Origin: JAICLK01 sp036489905
GTDB lineage: Bacteria > Patescibacteriota > Saccharimonadia > Saccharimonadales > UBA4665
NCBI GenBank assembly: GCA_036489905.1
Contig: DASXEX010000060.1
Location: 1 to 24,486, forward strand
Length of the DNA stretch: 24,486 nt
Direction of reading: 5' to 3'
Part shown: in pieces, positions 21,405-24,486 of the stretch
How the letters are laid out: each line of letters opens with the position of its first letter
Position numbering within the stretch: the stretch's first letter is position 1
Position numbers and translations under genes: made by a program
The notes under the pieces: generated by a model
The model's input: only the letters and a program-made list of their open reading frames with translations
The model's database searches: none
Told to the model about the DNA's origin: nothing

Positions 21405-22781
21405 TCAGAACAAACCCGTGACGCCGCCGACTAGGCGATCCCAGAGCGACGGGCCGTTGCTGGGGAGCTGGGTGTTGGCGGTTATGCTTGATGACGTGTT
21501 GTCGCCTGTGGCGTTCGTGTTCGGGTTGGGGCTGACTTGCACGCCCCAAACGACCAGGCGGTGCAGACTCGTGCCCGGTGGGTCACACGTGATGAGCGTG
21601 GCGGTCGCGACTTTGCCGGGCACGTTGTTGAGCACGCTTACATTGCCCGGATCGACAATTTCTTTGTTGAAGACTTGATAGGCGTACACTTTGTCGCCGT
21701 ACGTCAGGTAAAACGTGTCGCCGGGTACGAGGTCGTGCAAGAGCGCGAACGCGAATTTGTAATGTCCGGGATTAAAAATGTTGTTGCTGGAGTGCCCAAA
21801 AAACGCGGTATTGCCCTGCTGGCCGGGCAATACGGTTGTCGGATAGTGCACGACGCCGTCTTCGAGCGAATTCTCGATCTGGTTTTCGTCCGGGGTGGTC
21901 AAATCAAAACCGGCGAGCGGAATCTCGACGTTAATTTTCGGGATGATAACCTCCGGCGTCGACGTCGGCGCAACGCTGCCCGAGCCAATGATGAGCGGTG
22001 TGGCGCTGACCGTCCGGCTCGGCTGGATGAACGGCGCGATGATGTAGTCGTTGAAAAAGCTGAACAGCAAAATGACGATTACGAGCGAGCCGACGCCAAG
22101 GCCGAAAAGCAGCGATTGCACATGATGCTTGCGCGTAAGTTTGCTGCCCGACCCGGAACGCATAGTCGAAGCTCCCGCGCTAACGCGGCGTTTCAGCTGT
22201 TTTTTGATTTCGGCGACGCTGCGGCGGTCGGCGTGTTTTGCGGGCTTGTGCTGACTGGCTGGCGGCTCATGCTCGCCCACGACGACGTGTCGGCCGGGCA
22301 TTTCTTCGTATTCTAGCGCGCGGTCGACCACGGCAGTTTTTTCGGCACCGCGATTGGGTTCGGGCGTTGATTGTTGCCGCTCGGGTTCAATTACTTCCGA
22401 CTGCTTAGCGCGTCCGTTCGCTTCGTAAAATTCCTGCCAAACTTCGTGCTTTTCTTTGTCTGGCAACTCGGCATAATATTTGTGCCAAGCCGTTTGAATT
22501 TCGGCCAGACTTTTGCCTGACGTGCTCAAATGCAGCATAAATTGCTGATGTTTGGAAAGGTGCGGTGCGGCTGCCTTTGCTTCGCGAAGCTCTTGCTTGG
22601 CGCCCGGTTCCTGCTCATACAAATGGGCGATTTTGGCGCGGATGAGGTTGGCGGCGGGATTCAACCCATCATGCACCGGCTTGATAGTTTTGCCATGCCG
22701 CAGCCCGTCGTGAAATGGGTCAACGCCGCGTTCGTCGGCGTCATCTTCACTTTCGTCGATAGGAAGTAGTGGATTTAACAT
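21405..22781 (-). CDS. Sortase with long cytoplasmic N-terminal region
   Basis: The 458-residue transpeptidase is membrane-bound. Residues 1-220 are charged and cytoplasmic, with a helical stretch (about 75-125: FMLHLSTSGKSLAEIQ, then WHKYYAELPDKEKHEVW). A membrane helix spans 222-243. The sortase barrel (about 275-415) keeps the catalytic His330 (FFGHSSN), Cys399 (TLITCDPP) and Arg408 (SLHRLVVWG). A 40-residue Ser/Asn-rich tail follows. Sortases join sorting-signal proteins to the cell wall or into pili; the subclass is not clear. The open frame reaches 22844, but MLNPLLPIDES at 22781 is the likelier start. TATACT (22828-22833, minus strand) is a possible -10. No sorting-signal protein is seen nearby. 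Confidence 0.9.
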   Translation of the reverse strand: MLNPLLPIDESEDDADERGVDPFHDGLRHGKTIKPVHDGLNPAANLIRAKIAHLYEQEPGAKQELREAKAAAPHLSKHQQFMLHLSTSGKSLAEIQTAWHKYYAELPDKEKHEVWQEFYEANGRAKQSEVIEPERQQSTPEPNRGAEKTAVVDRALEYEEMPGRHVVVGEHEPPASQHKPAKHADRRSVAEIKKQLKRRVSAGASTMRSGSGSKLTRKHHVQSLLFGLGVGSLVIVILLFSFFNDYIIAPFIQPSRTVSATPLIIGSGSVAPTSTPEVIIPKINVEIPLAGFDLTTPDENQIENSLEDGVVHYPTTVLPGQQGNTAFFGHSSNNIFNPGHYKFAFALLHDLVPGDTFYLTYGDKVYAYQVFNKEIVDPGNVSVLNNVPGKVATATLITCDPPGTSLHRLVVWGVQVSPNPNTNATGDNTSSSITANTQLPSNGPSLWDRLVGGVTGLF

Positions 22782-22880
22782 ATGCTTGTTCTTTAGTGAG
22801 CGAGCTTGTGTTGGCTCTCTGCATGCAAGTATAGTACAATACACGCTTGACAGCCTACCGGAAGGCAGCGCACATTACTT

Positions 22881-22967
22881 GCCGCGGTGGTGGAATTGGT
22901 AGACACGCGGGACTCAAAATCCCGTGGGGGCAACTCCGTGTCGGTTCAAGTCCGACCCGCGGCACCA
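22881..22967 (+). tRNA. tRNA-Leu (anticodon CAA)
   Basis: This is a class II tRNA with a long variable arm. Acceptor GCCGCGG pairs with CCGCGGC, followed by encoded ACCA. The anticodon stem GGGA/TCCC encloses CTCAAAA, giving CAA, which reads UUG. The variable arm and T arm (TCGG-TTCAAGT-CCGA) are well formed. TTGACA lies at 22847-22852, but no clear -10 follows at normal spacing. TACAAT at 22835-22840 is an alternative. Confidence 0.97.
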
Positions 22968-22989
22968 ATAAGTCGGTACGTTATATGCC

Positions 22990-23490
22990 ATGACACAGCT
23001 TGAACAATTCCGAGATCCCATGCTGGCCGTTTCAGGCGAGGTGGTGGGCTTCTATCCACGTGAGTTCTATACGTGCGATAATTTTTCATCGTTTCAAGTC
23101 GAATATTGCGGAATGGTCTGGCCGACCAATGAGCACCTCTATCAAGCTTCTCACTTTTTCGATTCAGATCCTTACCTTGTAGAACAAATACGCAACGCCC
23201 GATCGGCTCACGACGCATATAAAATTGCCAAGGCCAATGCACATCTCGCCCCTGAAAATTGGGACGATATGAAAGTAGATATAATGTATGAATTTTGTAG
23301 ACTGAAGCTCGAACAGCATTCGTACGTTCGGCAGAAATTGCTGGAGACGGGTGACCTTGAAATCGTTGAAGATTCGCCCAAAGATGATTTCTGGGGCTGG
23401 GGCCAAAATCGTGACGGACGTAACGAACTTGGCAAAATTTGGATGCGGTTGCGCGAGGAGCTAAGGACGGGAGCTATTGTCGAGTCGTGA
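22990..23490 (+). CDS. NADAR-domain protein (YbiA-like)
   Basis: The 166-residue protein matches the NADAR (NAD and ADP-ribose) superfamily, whose members hydrolyse N-glycosidic bonds in riboflavin intermediates or ADP-ribose derivatives. Key parts are FSSFQVEYCGMVWPTNEHLYQASHF (residues 32-56, with the conserved E-H-xYQA), LLETGDLEIVEDSP, FWGWG and GRNELGKIWMRLREEL. All core motifs seem present, so an active enzyme is likely. It begins 22 nt after the end of tRNA-Leu with no ribosome binding site or room for a separate promoter, so it is probably transcribed with the tRNA. Its 3' end overlaps the convergent gene at 23474 by 17 nt. Confidence 0.88.
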   Translation: MTQLEQFRDPMLAVSGEVVGFYPREFYTCDNFSSFQVEYCGMVWPTNEHLYQASHFFDSDPYLVEQIRNARSAHDAYKIAKANAHLAPENWDDMKVDIMYEFCRLKLEQHSYVRQKLLETGDLEIVEDSPKDDFWGWGQNRDGRNELGKIWMRLREELRTGAIVES

Positions 23491-24286
23491 TTGCTTGGCT
23501 AATTTCGTAGACCGCGGTCGTGAGTGCTTCGAGCGGCTTGGCAGGATTTTGCAGCCACCAGACGCTGGCGTGGGCTGACGTGTGGACGCGCCAGATTTCT
23601 TGGTCTTTTTCGAGTTTGGTTGTACTGACTTGCCCTCGGTTTGCGACCAGAATATTTTCCAAGTGTTTGACGACGATGTTGACTTGATATTTTTTAGTGA
23701 ATTCATGCAGCGTTTCGACGAGGTGCAACAAATCCATGCCGAATGTGAATGCGCGCGGAAATTTGGCCGAAGCGGCGAGTTTTTGCAATTGTGCGAAGCT
23801 GATGACAAACGTCGTGTCCGGCCGCGCCAGGATTTTTTGCGGTGCAGCCGTAAAATAGTCAGCCGCATCTTTGGTAATTGTCAATTGGCCAATGAATTTC
23901 TCCGCAAATTTTTCAAGCAAAATGGCCGTTTCGGAATTTCTGCCCAAATCGCCGGCCAGCAGCACGCCATCGGCCCAGCCACCAAGTTGCAAAAATTCCG
24001 CCAGAGCTTTTTGGCTAAAGCTACCGCTCGGCGTCGATGGCGCGTACTCGCCCGCCGAAAATGTTCGGCCAACAGTTTTTTGCAGCGCGTTCGGCAAAAG
24101 CACGCGCGCCGTGCCAATGCCGGCTTGCAAACTCGTTTGATACGCTTCAGCCGCCGCCGCAAACCCATACAAATTGCCGCCAATTATCAAAAGTTTGCCA
24201 GCGTGCTGCCGATTCTCCGGCCTGCTCCACGACAAATCCGGAAACAATGGCTTATCATTCGCCTGTTTGCGCCAATAGTCTTGCAT
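23474..24286 (-). CDS. Degenerate NAD(P)H-hydrate dehydratase-like protein (YjeF C-terminal type)
   Basis: The 270-residue chain resembles ADP/ATP-dependent NAD(P)H-hydrate dehydratases of the ribokinase-like fold. HAGKLLIIGGNLYGFAAAAE matches the family's GHVLVIGGS start, DGVLLAGDLGRN matches the GPGLG motif, and LTITKDAADYF matches the LDADAL strand. The HPGE motif is missing, and the catalytic GSGD loop reads HTSAHASVWW, without Gly or Asp. The fold is likely but the activity doubtful. The ATG at 24286 is chosen over the TTG at 24295 because TATAAT lies 8 nt upstream of it, so the TTG falls inside the -10 box. It is convergent with and overlaps the NADAR gene. Confidence 0.72.
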   Translation of the reverse strand: MQDYWRKQANDKPLFPDLSWSRPENRQHAGKLLIIGGNLYGFAAAAEAYQTSLQAGIGTARVLLPNALQKTVGRTFSAGEYAPSTPSGSFSQKALAEFLQLGGWADGVLLAGDLGRNSETAILLEKFAEKFIGQLTITKDAADYFTAAPQKILARPDTTFVISFAQLQKLAASAKFPRAFTFGMDLLHLVETLHEFTKKYQVNIVVKHLENILVANRGQVSTTKLEKDQEIWRVHTSAHASVWWLQNPAKPLEALTTAVYEISQAITTRQ

Positions 24287-24294
24287 AGTACTCA

Positions 24295-24300
24295 ATTATA
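24295..24300 (-). promoter_or_regulatory. -10 box for the dehydratase-like gene (leaderless-type)
   Basis: A perfect TATAAT on the minus strand ends exactly 8 nt before the ATG at 24286, the same geometry as at der and gltX. Confidence 0.65.
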
Positions 24301-24350
24301 CTCACGTACGCTTCCGGTATTTCCCAAACTTGGCTATGCACTTAACACCA

Positions 24351-24485
24351 CTAAAATTCCTTGATACTTGAGAGAGGAGCCGGTTGTACCTCTAGCGCTT
24401 GCTGAACCAGTCTGTAGAAAAGCTGTCCTCTCGATTTAGACTTCCGTCGATTAAAGCGAAACGTGAATTCATCCAAATAATATGG
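24351..24485 (-). CDS. C-terminus of an IS1595/ISXO2-type transposase (partial)
   Basis: Reading into the window from the right edge, the minus strand encodes 44 residues and a TAG stop. They contain YYLDEFTFRFNRRKSKSRG, then GQLFYRLVQQALE. The Y-L-D/E-E-F-x-F-R-F-N-R-R motif with LFYRL is characteristic of the ISXO2-like DDE domain of IS1595-family transposases. The gene continues outside the window. Its 3' neighbour is the dehydratase-like gene 64 nt away on the same strand. Confidence 0.8.
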   Translation of the reverse strand, partial: PYYLDEFTFRFNRRKSKSRGQLFYRLVQQALEVQPAPLSSIKEF

Positions 24486-24486
24486 C

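Noticed and set aside
23582..24364. 260-residue plus-strand open frame opposite the dehydratase-like gene
   Set aside because: Arg/Gln/Phe-rich shadow; it also covers the promoter of the minus-strand gene and part of the transposase.

Overview
The window reads as a compact bacterial chromosome segment, probably from the Candidate Phyla Radiation and most likely a Candidatus Saccharibacteria (TM7) relative. This is an inference from protein make-up: short housekeeping genes, many single-pass surface proteins with family-poor sequence, a DUF4367 protein, a DUF3048 protein, a sortase and a secreted amidase. It also rests on an unusual number of start codons lying 7 to 9 nt behind a -10 box, which suggests leaderless mRNAs. 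No rRNA or marker gene proves the lineage. TGA is a stop (umuD ends in TGA inside the umuC start), so the standard bacterial code applies, not code 25.

Layout. The left edge (1-965) is accessory. It holds the tail of a transposase, a strong promoter driving a highly structured RNA of about 380 nt with its own terminator, and two small repeat elements. A minus-strand housekeeping block follows (der, ybaK-like, pth; 966-3505). A small plus-strand orphan with a folded leader lies at 3618-3974. Next come a minus-strand ricin-type lectin surface protein and an rluB/rsuA pseudouridine synthase (4060-6158), then a soluble histidine kinase with a response regulator carrying a long disordered tail (6253-8772). 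tRNA-Glu(CTC) at 8975 is preceded by the second copy of a two-hairpin repeat.

The middle (9133-12900) has a secreted transglycosylase-like/amidase protein and a umuD-umuC pair in which UmuD has lost its protease residues. It is followed by a cytidine-deaminase-like protein lacking the catalytic Glu, and a DUF3048 - membrane histidine kinase - response regulator operon that lies behind gltX. The right part (18038-24486) carries a low-molecular-weight phosphatase/ArsC-like protein, a DUF4367 membrane protein divergent from a PEGA membrane protein, a sortase, tRNA-Leu(CAA), a NADAR-domain gene, a degenerate NAD(P)H-hydrate dehydratase-like gene and the C-terminus of an IS1595-type transposase.

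How it works together. Most non-housekeeping genes concern the cell envelope: lectin adhesin, peptidoglycan hydrolase, sortase, PEGA and DUF4367 anchors, DUF3048 protein and a membrane kinase. This is what a small host-attached Gram-positive-type cell would need. Neither response regulator has a DNA-binding domain, so signalling probably ends in protein-protein contacts. The most novel items are the orphan structured RNA at 237-620, the two-copy two-hairpin repeat whose stem pairing is conserved while its sequence is not, the pseudoknot-like leader at 3582-3627, and several enzyme homologues that have lost catalytic residues.
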